5,365 nucleotides of DNA from an uncultured Clostridia bacterium (GTDB lineage: Bacteria; Bacillota; Clostridia; Christensenellales; UBA1242): NCBI GenBank assembly GCA_944372745.1, contig CALWAB010000044.1, forward strand, positions 1 through 5,365, written 5' to 3'. Each line of letters starts with the position of its first letter. Within the stretch, counting starts at the first letter, position 1. The position numbers were made by a program, and so were the translations under genes. Shown in pieces: positions 1 through 5,137 of this stretch. The notes under the pieces were generated by a model. It was not told where the DNA came from. It did no database searches and saw only the letters and a program-made list of their open reading frames with translations.

Positions 1-353
1 ATTTTGTAGTTGTAATCTGGGTCATCCAAATGTTCTTTTTGACTCGTAATAGCATTATTGCCTACTACACTGTCAAAAATGTCAATGTACTTATTCAAAA
101 TTTCAACATTTTGCTCTTGTTCTATAGTCGCCACTTGTGAAGGTGCATCGTTTGCGTACACTTGTGCGGTTGTAGCACTATTAAGGTCGTTCAAAAATGC
201 ACCTGCGGTCGCACCAGCAAAACCAAAGGCATCAGTTGATGTGCTGAATGTTGCATTGCTCTTCTCGCCACAGCCTGATAATACTAGGCAAGTAATAGCA
301 AAACAAAACGCCATTATGAGTGATATTGTGATTGTCTTGATACTTCTTGTCAT
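1..353 (-). CDS. Partial lipoprotein gene, function unknown (N-terminal 117 codons)
   Basis: The frame opens with ATG at 353 and stays open to the left edge, so the C-terminus lies outside the window. The start is well supported: GGAGGT sits at 361-366, seven bases upstream. The protein begins MTRSIK, followed by a hydrophobic segment (about residues 8-25) and a lipobox Leu25-Ser26-Gly27-Cys28. This predicts export, lipidation of Cys28 and anchoring on the outer face of the membrane. After Cys28 there is a Ser/Thr/Ala/Gly-rich stretch (about 32-65), typical of a flexible linker, then a more acidic and polar region containing IEQEQNVEILNKYIDIFD that looks helical. No enzymatic motif is visible in the part present, and I do not recognise the family. 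It has its own promoter, so it is probably not in the carboxypeptidase operon although it lies downstream on the same strand. The lipoprotein call is firm; the function is unknown. Confidence 0.85.
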   Translation of the reverse strand, partial: MTRSIKTITISLIMAFCFAITCLVLSGCGEKSNATFSTSTDAFGFAGATAGAFLNDLNSATTAQVYANDAPSQVATIEQEQNVEILNKYIDIFDSVVGNNAITSQKEHLDDPDYNYK

Positions 354-372
354 AATTTTTACCTCCGCTATT

Positions 373-401
373 ATTATACAATATAAATGCTTTTAATTCA
401 A
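373..401 (-). promoter_or_regulatory. Sigma-A-type promoter for the lipoprotein gene
   Basis: Read on the minus strand, there is a -35 box TTGAAT (396-401), a 17-base spacer and a consensus -10 box TATAAT (373-378). It lies just upstream of the GGAGGT ribosome site and would give a very short leader. A perfect 12-bp palindrome AAACTTAAGTTT lies further upstream at 422-433. The -35 matches TTGACA at four of six bases, the -10 fully. Confidence 0.6.
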
Positions 402-456
402 CTAAATGAAGCAACAACTTAAAACTTAAGTTTGAGAGTAAAGACAAGTGTGTTTT

Positions 457-527
457 CTAGGGGATTTTCCATCCCTTTGATGCCCTAGTACAAGAACAAG
501 GGTGCTAGGGGATGGAAAATCCCCTAG
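457..527. repeat. 19-bp perfect inverted repeat (CTAGGGGATTTT module, long stem)
   Basis: The arm at 457-475 (CTAGGGGATTTTCCATCCC) is exactly complementary to 509-527, with a 33-base loop that itself carries CCCTAG (483-488) and CTAGGG (505-510). Pairing may extend outwards through GTGTTT (450-455) and AAACAC. Related versions occur at 3470-3488 and 5138-5157, always between genes. The loop word ACAAGGGTG (495-503) also recurs in the left arm of the large composite (3565-3573). No T-run follows on either strand, so it is not a standard intrinsic terminator, although it lies 3' of both carboxypeptidase genes and could protect or end their transcript. Confidence 0.8.
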
Positions 528-545
528 ATTCAAACACCAAGAAAT

Positions 546-570
546 GAAGGGGAACGGGTAGTTCCCTTTC
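546..570. repeat. Hairpin repeat with GGGTA loop (module A, copy 1)
   Basis: GAAGGGGAAC (546-555) pairs with GTTCCCTTTC (561-570) around the loop GGGTA, a ten-pair stem with one G-T wobble. The 23-base core 546-568 is identical at 4141-4163 and, inverted, at 3527-3549. It starts 11 bases past the stop codon of the second carboxypeptidase gene. There is no T-run after it in the direction of that gene, so a terminator role is only possible, not shown. Confidence 0.75.
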
Positions 571-580
571 GTGCTTGTTA

Positions 581-1744
581 TTATAAATTTGCACTTACTA
601 TATCTTTGAGAGCATCAAAGTAAGTTATTTTCTTGACATCAGTGCTTGCCACAATGTCAATTTCTTTTAATACAACATTATCTTTTAGCACATACGCCGT
701 GCCAATTTTATCGCCTTTCTTGAGTGGTGCGGAAATATTATCATTGTATTCAATCTTTGTCGTGATATTTTCTTCACTCCCTTTCTTAACCACACAACTG
801 TAGCCTTCGCTGATTTCTGGCGTCATTTCTCTAATGCGACTCTTAGCCACTTGTATTGGCTCTAATTCTTGCCCTGCCACATAAATTTTCTTATTCTCAT
901 AATTTGCATACGCCCAATCAAGCAAACTTGCACTTTCACTAAAACGCTTTGCCCCACTTTCCGCACCTATTACTACTGCTATAATTCTCATATCGTTTTT
1001 ATTTGCTGATGCGGCAATGCAATACCCTGCTTCACTTGTGCTACCAGTTTTACCAGCATCGCAACCTTTGTAGTAACGAATGAGTTTATTAGTATTTGTG
1101 AGCCCTGTCACACGCCCAGACGGATGAACAAGGTCTTGCATCCATATTGTGCTGTACTTATAATACAAATCGTGTTTCAAAACTTCCCTGAGAAGTTTGC
1201 CCACATCTTCGGCACAAGAATAGCCATCCACTGCTGGAAGCCCTGTCGCGTTGGCGTAATTGGTATTATTCATTCCCAATTCGCTAGCGCGCGCGTTCAT
1301 TTTGTTTACAAAATCTTGTTCGCTACCTGAGATTGTTTCAGCGAGTGCTACACTCGCATCATTTGCAGATGCAACAATCGTACTTTTGAGCAAATCTTCC
1401 ACACTGTAATCGCTGCCTGCATCCAAGAAAACTTGCGAACCGCCCATTCCTGCGGCATTCTTTGACACTGTAATCATTTGGTCTAACTGCAATGTACCAT
1501 TGTCAATGCTTTCCATAGTCAAAAGCACAGTCATCAATTTCACCATACTTGCTATAGGCAAGCGTTTGTCTTGATTTTTTGCGAGCAAAATGTCGCCACT
1601 GCCATAGTCAATGACAACTGCTGACTTAGCGGTCAATGAGTCCACTAGGCTTTCCGCTGTCACACTTGTGATGACTGGCAAATGCGAAATAAACAAATGT
1701 AAGCCCAAAATGGCGGTCAAAAATGTTATTATTAATCTTTTCAT
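581..1744 (-). CDS. D-alanyl-D-alanine carboxypeptidase, second paralogue (peptidase S11)
   Basis: A 387-residue serine DD-carboxypeptidase that removes the terminal D-alanine from peptidoglycan pentapeptides outside the cell membrane. A signal peptide covers about residues 1-30 (MKRLIITFLTAILGLHLF, likely cleavage at VTA/ES). The penicillin-binding motifs are all present and correctly spaced: Ser66-Met-Val-Lys69 (nucleophile and base), Ser126-Ala-Asn128 and Lys232-Thr-Gly234. About 290-370 fits the beta-rich C-terminal domain of PBP5-like enzymes (LKKGDKIGTAYV). There is a short tail and no clear C-terminal transmembrane segment; an amphipathic end (ITYFDALKDIVSANL) may associate with the membrane. 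AAGGAG at 1750-1755, five bases before ATG, supports the start. The gene follows the dacF-like gene by 23 bases and is probably cotranscribed with it and ytfJ. The two paralogues keep the same motif spacing but differ widely elsewhere, so the duplication is old. The family call is very secure; the physiological role (vegetative or sporulation) is not. Confidence 0.95.
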   Translation of the reverse strand: MKRLIITFLTAILGLHLFISHLPVITSVTAESLVDSLTAKSAVVIDYGSGDILLAKNQDKRLPIASMVKLMTVLLTMESIDNGTLQLDQMITVSKNAAGMGGSQVFLDAGSDYSVEDLLKSTIVASANDASVALAETISGSEQDFVNKMNARASELGMNNTNYANATGLPAVDGYSCAEDVGKLLREVLKHDLYYKYSTIWMQDLVHPSGRVTGLTNTNKLIRYYKGCDAGKTGSTSEAGYCIAASANKNDMRIIAVVIGAESGAKRFSESASLLDWAYANYENKKIYVAGQELEPIQVAKSRIREMTPEISEGYSCVVKKGSEENITTKIEYNDNISAPLKKGDKIGTAYVLKDNVVLKEIDIVASTDVKKITYFDALKDIVSANL

Positions 1745-1767
1745 AATTTCTCCTTTTTGTCTAAAGC

Positions 1768-2919
1768 CTAGAACTTGTCGACAATGTCCTTTATTTTATT
1801 GATAATTGCGTCTGATTCAACTTCTTCCATAGCAAGTATATCCGTTTCAAACAAGAGTTTGTCATCTAAATAAACGCGTGCAGTCCCCACTTTCTCTTCC
1901 GCTTTAATAGGGGCGATAAGTTGATTAGGCAAATCATAATCTACGCTGACCCTTGCTTGTTCTTCGCTTGTCATTGGATATGTGAATCCCACTGGGTTAT
2001 AAACACGCACCTTATTTTTTTCACCGTCAACAACTGGAATATTGCAGATAAAGTGATAAGGAGACAACAGCTCAGCATTATGATAAGTCTTAAATGCACT
2101 ATTTAATAAGTTTGCACTTTCTTCAAACATTGGTCCACAATTTAAGACCACGCAAACGATTGTCATTCCATCCCTTTCGACAGCAGACACAAGGCATCTA
2201 CCTGCTTTACTTGTAAATCCTGTTTTGACACCTATACACCCTTCTAACGAATTTAAAAGCCTATTCTTATTCACCAAATACCTTGTGCCTGTTTCTCCAC
2301 CACTGATTTTAATATTCTTAGTGGACACAATTTCTTTGAAAGTTTCATTTTGCAATGCCTTTGTTGTGATGAGTGCTAAGTCATAAGCGGTGGTATAATG
2401 CTCGTCTGCATCAAGTCCGTGAGGATTTACAAAGTGGCTATTTTTTGCTCCACATTCTTCGGCAGTCTTATTCATCATTTCGGCAAATTCTTCTATGCTA
2501 TCGGCACAGTGAAGAGCAAGTGCTACGCTAGCATCATTGCCTGAACGCAACATAAGTCCATAGAGTAATTCGCGTGCAGTTAAAACTTCGCCACGCCTTA
2601 AGTATATGCTTGTACCTTCTACGCCTACTGCCTTATCACTTATTTTAAAGGGTTTATCCAAGTCGTCACAATTATTTATGACTGTTAAAGCAGTGACAAT
2701 CTTTGTCGTGCTAGCCATTTTGAGTTGTTTGTCCATATTTTGACTTGCAAGAACTCGCCCTGTTTTCATTTCAAGCACAGCCATACCAGAGGCGGAACAA
2801 CTGACGCCTAAACCGTCTGCGTGTGCTACGACTCTAGGTGTAAGCCCACCGACTAAAAATGTGACAATCAAAAAGGCAAGTATCAATAGCGTGAGTATTT
2901 TCTTTAATTTAGTTTTCAT
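1768..2919 (-). CDS. dacF: D-alanyl-D-alanine carboxypeptidase, DacF-like (peptidase S11)
   Basis: A 383-residue penicillin-binding-protein-type DD-carboxypeptidase that trims D-alanine from stem peptides and so controls cross-linking of the wall or spore cortex. A long hydrophobic signal (about 7-27) ends near AHA34/D35. The catalytic motifs are Ser70-Thr-Thr-Lys73, Ser126-Gly-Asn128 and Lys232-Thr-Gly234; the PBP5-type C-terminal beta domain spans about 285-365 (APIKAEEKVGTARVYLDDK). The last 15 residues are a polar, amphipathic helix-like tail. The ATG lies inside the last codons of ytfJ (11-base overlap), which suggests translational coupling; AGGAG at 2930-2934 is ten bases upstream, slightly long but usable. 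In Clostridia, genes of this family often lie near ytfJ and the scp or spm genes, which supports a sporulation-linked role by context only. The symbol follows the closest family name; dacB-type function in cortex synthesis is an alternative. Confidence 0.94.
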   Translation of the reverse strand: MKTKLKKILTLLILAFLIVTFLVGGLTPRVVAHADGLGVSCSASGMAVLEMKTGRVLASQNMDKQLKMASTTKIVTALTVINNCDDLDKPFKISDKAVGVEGTSIYLRRGEVLTARELLYGLMLRSGNDASVALALHCADSIEEFAEMMNKTAEECGAKNSHFVNPHGLDADEHYTTAYDLALITTKALQNETFKEIVSTKNIKISGGETGTRYLVNKNRLLNSLEGCIGVKTGFTSKAGRCLVSAVERDGMTIVCVVLNCGPMFEESANLLNSAFKTYHNAELLSPYHFICNIPVVDGEKNKVRVYNPVGFTYPMTSEEQARVSVDYDLPNQLIAPIKAEEKVGTARVYLDDKLLFETDILAMEEVESDAIINKIKDIVDKF

Positions 2920-3364
2920 CTTTGTTATGCTCCTTAACCACTTCTTCCTTTGCTTTTGACTCTGCTATATTGCTTTTGGCTTGCGTTTTTAAGTATGTTT
3001 TTGCTAAATCTGATACGATTTCGACAAGTTTTTTATATGCTGGTTCTTCTTGTATGCCAATGAGTTGAAACGCCCCTTCCTTACCCACCAAAAAACCTAT
3101 AGGTTTCACTGAAAAGCCTGCACCCGAACCACCTGAAAATGGATAGCCTGCAGATTTTTTATGATTACACGGCACGGTGTATTCGCCACCGCCCGCGACA
3201 AAACCGACCGACACTTTAGTAATAGGTATTATGACGCTTCCGTCATCTAGTCCTACTGGGTCGCCCATAACTGTATCAACATCTATAATGCTTTTTAGAT
3301 TGCCCATTGCCTGCTCAAGTATTCTAGACACAGGGTCATCTACTATGTTTTCGTCCTCTTTCAC
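2909..3364 (-). CDS. ytfJ: YtfJ/GerW-family sporulation protein
   Basis: This gene encodes a 151-residue protein of the Spore_YtfJ (GerW) family. Family landmarks, numbered from the GTG start, are ILEQAMGNLKSIIDVDTVMGDPV (14-37), GFVAGGGEY (54-62), the glycine-rich PFSGGSGAG (75-83) and KPIGFLVGKEGAFQLIGI (87-104). The last 25 residues are Lys/Glu-rich and likely disordered. In Bacillus subtilis the family member is made in the forespore and affects germination; its biochemical activity is not settled. The frame can be extended seven codons to a TTG at 3385, but no ribosome site precedes that codon, whereas GGAGG (3370-3374) lies five bases before GTG 3364; I therefore choose GTG. The stop overlaps the dacF-like start. 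Upstream is a long noncoding repeat region rather than the scpB or DUF2953 genes often found beside ytfJ. The family call is secure; the start is moderately sure. Confidence 0.92.
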   Translation of the reverse strand: MKEDENIVDDPVSRILEQAMGNLKSIIDVDTVMGDPVGLDDGSVIIPITKVSVGFVAGGGEYTVPCNHKKSAGYPFSGGSGAGFSVKPIGFLVGKEGAFQLIGIQEEPAYKKLVEIVSDLAKTYLKTQAKSNIAESKAKEEVVKEHNKDEN

Positions 3365-3368
3365 TTTG

Positions 3369-3374
3369 ACCTCC
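3369..3374 (-). promoter_or_regulatory. Ribosome binding site deciding the ytfJ start
   Basis: GGAGGT on the minus strand ends four bases before GTG 3364 (GGAGG to GTG spacing is five). The only in-frame upstream alternative, TTG 3385, has just an A-rich stretch before it. The site therefore falls inside the longer reading frame and argues for the shorter protein. Confidence 0.65.
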
Positions 3375-3414
3375 GTAATTTCCAATTTTTTCTAGTGTGC
3401 CTAAAATAAAAAAA

Positions 3415-3438
3415 ATTATACACATTTTTTGTGCATAA
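3415..3438 (-). promoter_or_regulatory. Candidate ytfJ promoter -10 with overlapping inverted repeat
   Basis: On the minus strand TATAAT occupies 3415-3420, about 50 bases before the GTG start, but no convincing sigma-A -35 box lies 16-18 bases upstream. TTATACACA (3416-3424) and TGTGCATAA (3430-3438) form a nine-base inverted repeat with one mismatch and a T5 centre, overlapping the -10, so it could be an operator. In B. subtilis ytfJ is read by a forespore sigma factor; I cannot match that consensus well here. Confidence 0.35.
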
Positions 3439-3469
3439 TCTTTTGTGTGCAAGTGCTTAATGAATATAT

Positions 3470-3669
3470 AGGGGATTCCCCATCCCCTTTTAGAAATGTA
3501 GGTGGATTTCATCCACTAGGATTTGAAAGGGAACTACCCGTTCCCCTTCACCCTTTAGGGCAGGACAAGGGTGATGCCACCCTATGGCGTGGTCTTAGTT
3601 GGTACTAGTACCTACTTTGTAGGTTCTCTCAAAGCGGTGACCAACGCCGTACGCAAGTACCCTGCACCT
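3470..3669. repeat. Left arm of the composite palindrome
   Basis: In order it holds the hairpin GGGGAT/ATCCCC (3471-3476 and 3482-3487), the hairpin GTGGAT-TTC-ATCCAC (3502-3516) preceded by GTAG (3498-3501), inverted module A (3525-3549, stem GAAAGGGAAC/GTTCCCCTTC), a GTGGTCTT border at 3589-3596, the palindrome GGTACTAGTACC, and GCCGTACGC (3646-3654). From about 3518 it pairs with the right arm. Confidence 0.75.
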
Positions 3670-3797
3670 GTGGTCTTGGAAAGTGACAATAGCCAAGCCC
3701 AGTACTTAAAAACTTAAAATATATTTCTTAGTGTGTTTCACACACTAAGTATCTTATTTAAGTACTAATTGTGTCTAGATGCTCAACTAAAGACCAC
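3670..3797 (+). repeat. Palindromic unit E, copy 1
   Basis: A 128-bp unit runs from GTGGTCTTGG to AAAGACCAC. Inner inverted arms AGTACTTAAA (3701-3710) and TTTAAGTACT (3757-3766) match perfectly, and the centre is a ten-pair hairpin CTTAGTGTGT-TTC-ACACACTAAG (3727-3749). It is nearly the same as 5223-5352 and is related, inverted, to 3906-4029. The similarity to the 5223 copy continues past the right border through GCCGTACGCCAG. Confidence 0.82.
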
Positions 3798-3862
3798 TGC
3801 CGTACGCCAGTACTTTTGTGCTTCAACAAGCAAAAATATAATTTATTAAGCTCTAAAAAATG

Positions 3863-3890
3863 TACTTAGTGCTTATCAAAGCACTAAGTA
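3863..3890. repeat. Central 12-bp perfect hairpin
   Basis: TACTTAGTGCTT (3863-3874) and AAGCACTAAGTA (3879-3890) pair perfectly around ATCA. TTGTGCTT (3826-3833) and AAGCACAA (3892-3899) form a further, wider inverted pair around it. This segment separates the two inverted E units. The hairpin resembles the centre of unit E (CTTAGTG/CACTAAG), so it may be a decayed or related unit. No T-run follows on either strand. Confidence 0.75.
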
Positions 3891-3905
3891 TAAGCACAAC
3901 ACTAA

Positions 3906-4029
3906 TGGTCTTTTGCAAGCACTTAAGTACGATTTAAGTACTTAAATAATATACTTTGTGCGTTAGCACAAAAATATATAATTTTAAATTTTAAGCACTA
4001 TAGTGGGCTAGTGCAACTTCAAAAGACCA
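3906..4029 (-). repeat. Palindromic unit E, copy 2 (inverted, diverged)
   Basis: Read on the minus strand this starts GTGGTCTTTT and aligns with copies 1 and 3 along its length, including CACTAGCCCA, CTTAAAA and TATATTATTTAAGTACTT. Its central hairpin is TTTGTGC-GTTA-GCACAAA (plus strand 3955-3972). That differs in sequence from the other copies but still pairs. Confidence 0.7.
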
Positions 4030-4190
4030 CAGGTGCAGTTGACTATAGTACTGCATTGCTCACTGTTTTGAGAATCTACAAAGTAAGTGCTAGTACCAAC
4101 CAAGACCACGCCGTGGTGGGGCATCCCATCCCTAAGGGGTGAAGGGGAACGGGTAGTTCCCTTCCAAATCTTAGGAGATGAGAAATCTCC
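4030..4190. repeat. Right arm of the composite palindrome
   Basis: This arm is the inverted counterpart of the left arm. It holds CTAGTACCAAC (4090-4100), an AAGACCAC border (4102-4109), module A (4141-4165, 23-base core identical to 546-568) and the hairpin GGAGAT-GAGAA-ATCTCC (4174-4190), which stands where the left arm has GTGGAT-TTC-ATCCAC. A nine-base segment present in the left arm (around 3562-3572) is absent here. Confidence 0.73.
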
Positions 4191-4222
4191 AATACGAATG
4201 TAGCATAAATTAATAAAACACT

Positions 4223-4250
4223 TTGAAAATCGACAACTTTGTGATATAAT
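4223..4250 (+). promoter_or_regulatory. Sigma-A-type promoter for walJ (extended -10)
   Basis: TTGAAA (4223-4228), a 16-base spacer and TATAAT (4245-4250) preceded by TG-A (4242-4244) make a strong housekeeping promoter. Transcription would start near 4257, giving a leader of about 40 bases. It lies 32 bases beyond the end of the composite repeat, so walJ expression does not depend on the repeat. Confidence 0.72.
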
Positions 4251-4264
4251 AATTATTACTATTC

Positions 4265-4279
4265 GTTGCAATTTGCAAC
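4265..4279. promoter_or_regulatory. Perfect 15-bp palindrome in the walJ leader
   Basis: GTTGCAA-T-TTGCAAC lies just after the predicted transcription start and before the ribosome site. Its position suits a repressor operator or a small leader hairpin. No binding protein is identified. Confidence 0.4.
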
Positions 4280-4298
4280 ACATAAAAGGACAAAATAA

Positions 4299-5084
4299 AT
4301 GGCAAAAATGAGAGTGAGTATATTGGGCAGTGGTTCAAAAGGCAACTGCACTTTGATAGAAACGGACAACACAAAAATTATGATAGACTGCGGTTTTTCT
4401 GCTCGTGAAACTGTAAAACGCTTACAGCAATTAGGCGTAAACCCAGAAGAAATAAACGGAATATTACTCACTCACGAACATAAAGACCACACGCTTGGGC
4501 TTGAAAATTTTGCCAGCAAATTTAATGTACCTGTTTTTGCAAACTCTTTGACACTTCAAGAATACGAACGCGGTGGTTTAACAAAGCACATTGAGCTCAA
4601 TGACATAATGACACAAGACTTTTATTTCCGCGAACTTACCATAGCCCCATTTGATGTGTCACACGATGCAAAACACTGTAATGGATACAGCATTTATTGT
4701 GAAGGCGAAAAATTTAGCCTTGCTACAGATTTAGGCTTCATTGATGATAAGATTATAGAGAGCCTACAAGGAAGCGACACTATAGTCCTTGAGAGCAATC
4801 ACGACCCACAAATGTTAAAAAATAATCCGCACTACCCACAAGTCCTTAAAGAAAGAATACTCGGCAGACGCGGACATTTATCAAATACTGATTGTGCCAA
4901 TGCGATACTTAATCTTGCAAAAAGTGGTACTAGAAATTTCATTCTAGCCCACTTATCTAAAGAGAATAACACTCCACTACTTGCTAAATCTATTACAGAA
5001 ACTCAACTCATCAACAATGGTGCAGACACAACTCACGACATAACAATAAATGTTGCACCACAAGACTTTGTTTTTAAGGGATGA
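4299..5084 (+). CDS. walJ: Metallo-beta-lactamase-fold protein, WalJ/YycJ family
   Basis: A 261-residue cytoplasmic protein (no signal peptide), full length for the family. It opens with MRVSILGSGSKGNCTLIE (4-21), then the metal-binding His59-Glu-His61-Lys-Asp63-His64, His122 in FDVSHD, Asp144 in ATDLG, GRRGHLSN (189-196) and His218 in LAHLSKENN. These residues would bind two metal ions as in other hydrolases of this fold. Family knowledge: in Firmicutes with a WalRK system, yycJ/walJ lies in the walRKHIJ operon and is linked to coordinating cell-wall growth and division with DNA replication; Bacillus YycJ has also been proposed to act as a nuclease in mismatch repair. Here it stands alone, without walRK beside it. 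AAAGGA (4285-4290), eight bases before ATG 4299, supports this start over the ATG at 4308. Its own promoter and terminator indicate a single-gene transcript. The family call is secure; substrate and role are inferred from homologues. Confidence 0.94.
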   Translation: MAKMRVSILGSGSKGNCTLIETDNTKIMIDCGFSARETVKRLQQLGVNPEEINGILLTHEHKDHTLGLENFASKFNVPVFANSLTLQEYERGGLTKHIELNDIMTQDFYFRELTIAPFDVSHDAKHCNGYSIYCEGEKFSLATDLGFIDDKIIESLQGSDTIVLESNHDPQMLKNNPHYPQVLKERILGRRGHLSNTDCANAILNLAKSGTRNFILAHLSKENNTPLLAKSITETQLINNGADTTHDITINVAPQDFVFKG

Positions 5085-5114
5085 CACTCATAATAGTATC
5101 ATCCCTTAATTTTT
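5074..5114 (+). terminator. Intrinsic terminator of walJ
   Basis: TTAAGGGATGA (5074-5084) pairs perfectly with TCATCCCTTAA (5099-5109), extended by three more pairs after one mismatch, and is followed by T5 (5110-5114). The upstream arm contains the walJ stop codon, so a ribosome finishing translation would cover that arm. Confidence 0.8.
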
Positions 5115-5137
5115 ATAGGAGAATACCGTTCCTTTGT

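Larger units (their letters stand above)
3470..4190. repeat. Composite nested palindromic element (about 720 bp, noncoding)
   Basis: This fills most of the 930-base gap between divergent ytfJ and walJ. Outer arms (about 3518-3677 and 4022-4173) are inverted copies of each other, roughly 80% alike by eye. Between them sit two inverted copies of a palindromic unit (3670-3797 and 3906-4029) and a central segment with a 12-bp hairpin. The words GTGGTCTT and AAGACCAC mark the module borders: rightward at 3589, 3670 and (as ATGGTCTT) 3905-3912, leftward ending at 3797, 4029 and 4109. They therefore nest like balanced brackets. Small sub-palindromes include GGTACTAGTACC (3601-3612) and ATTTAAGTACTTAAAT (3932-3947). 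No protein-coding frame inside is credible. It stops before the walJ promoter and starts upstream of the ytfJ -10. It could be a mobile-element derivative or the gene for a structured RNA; no transposase is present. Confidence 0.8.

Noticed and set aside
58..396. Open frame of 112 codons on the plus strand
   Set aside because: It lies antisense to the lipoprotein gene, which has a lipobox, ribosome site and promoter; the plus frame has no ribosome site.
232..447. Open frame of 71 codons on the minus strand
   Set aside because: It overlaps the lipoprotein start and its promoter in another frame, has no ribosome site and no protein-like features.
546..570. Intrinsic terminator of the carboxypeptidase operon
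   Set aside because: The hairpin is good, but in the operon's direction it is followed by ATTTCTTGG rather than a T-run, and the same core is found elsewhere away from gene ends.
3177..3395. Plus-strand frame of 72 codons opposite ytfJ
   Set aside because: It is antisense to a well-supported family gene with no ribosome site of its own.
3470..4190. Integron attC sites or a gene cassette array
   Set aside because: The borders are GTGGTCTT rather than the GTTRRRY core type, no cassette genes lie between units and no integrase is seen.
4008..4283. Open frame of 91 codons on the minus strand
   Set aside because: It is made mostly of the right arm of the palindromic repeat, opposes the walJ promoter, and the inverted left arm has stops in the equivalent frame.
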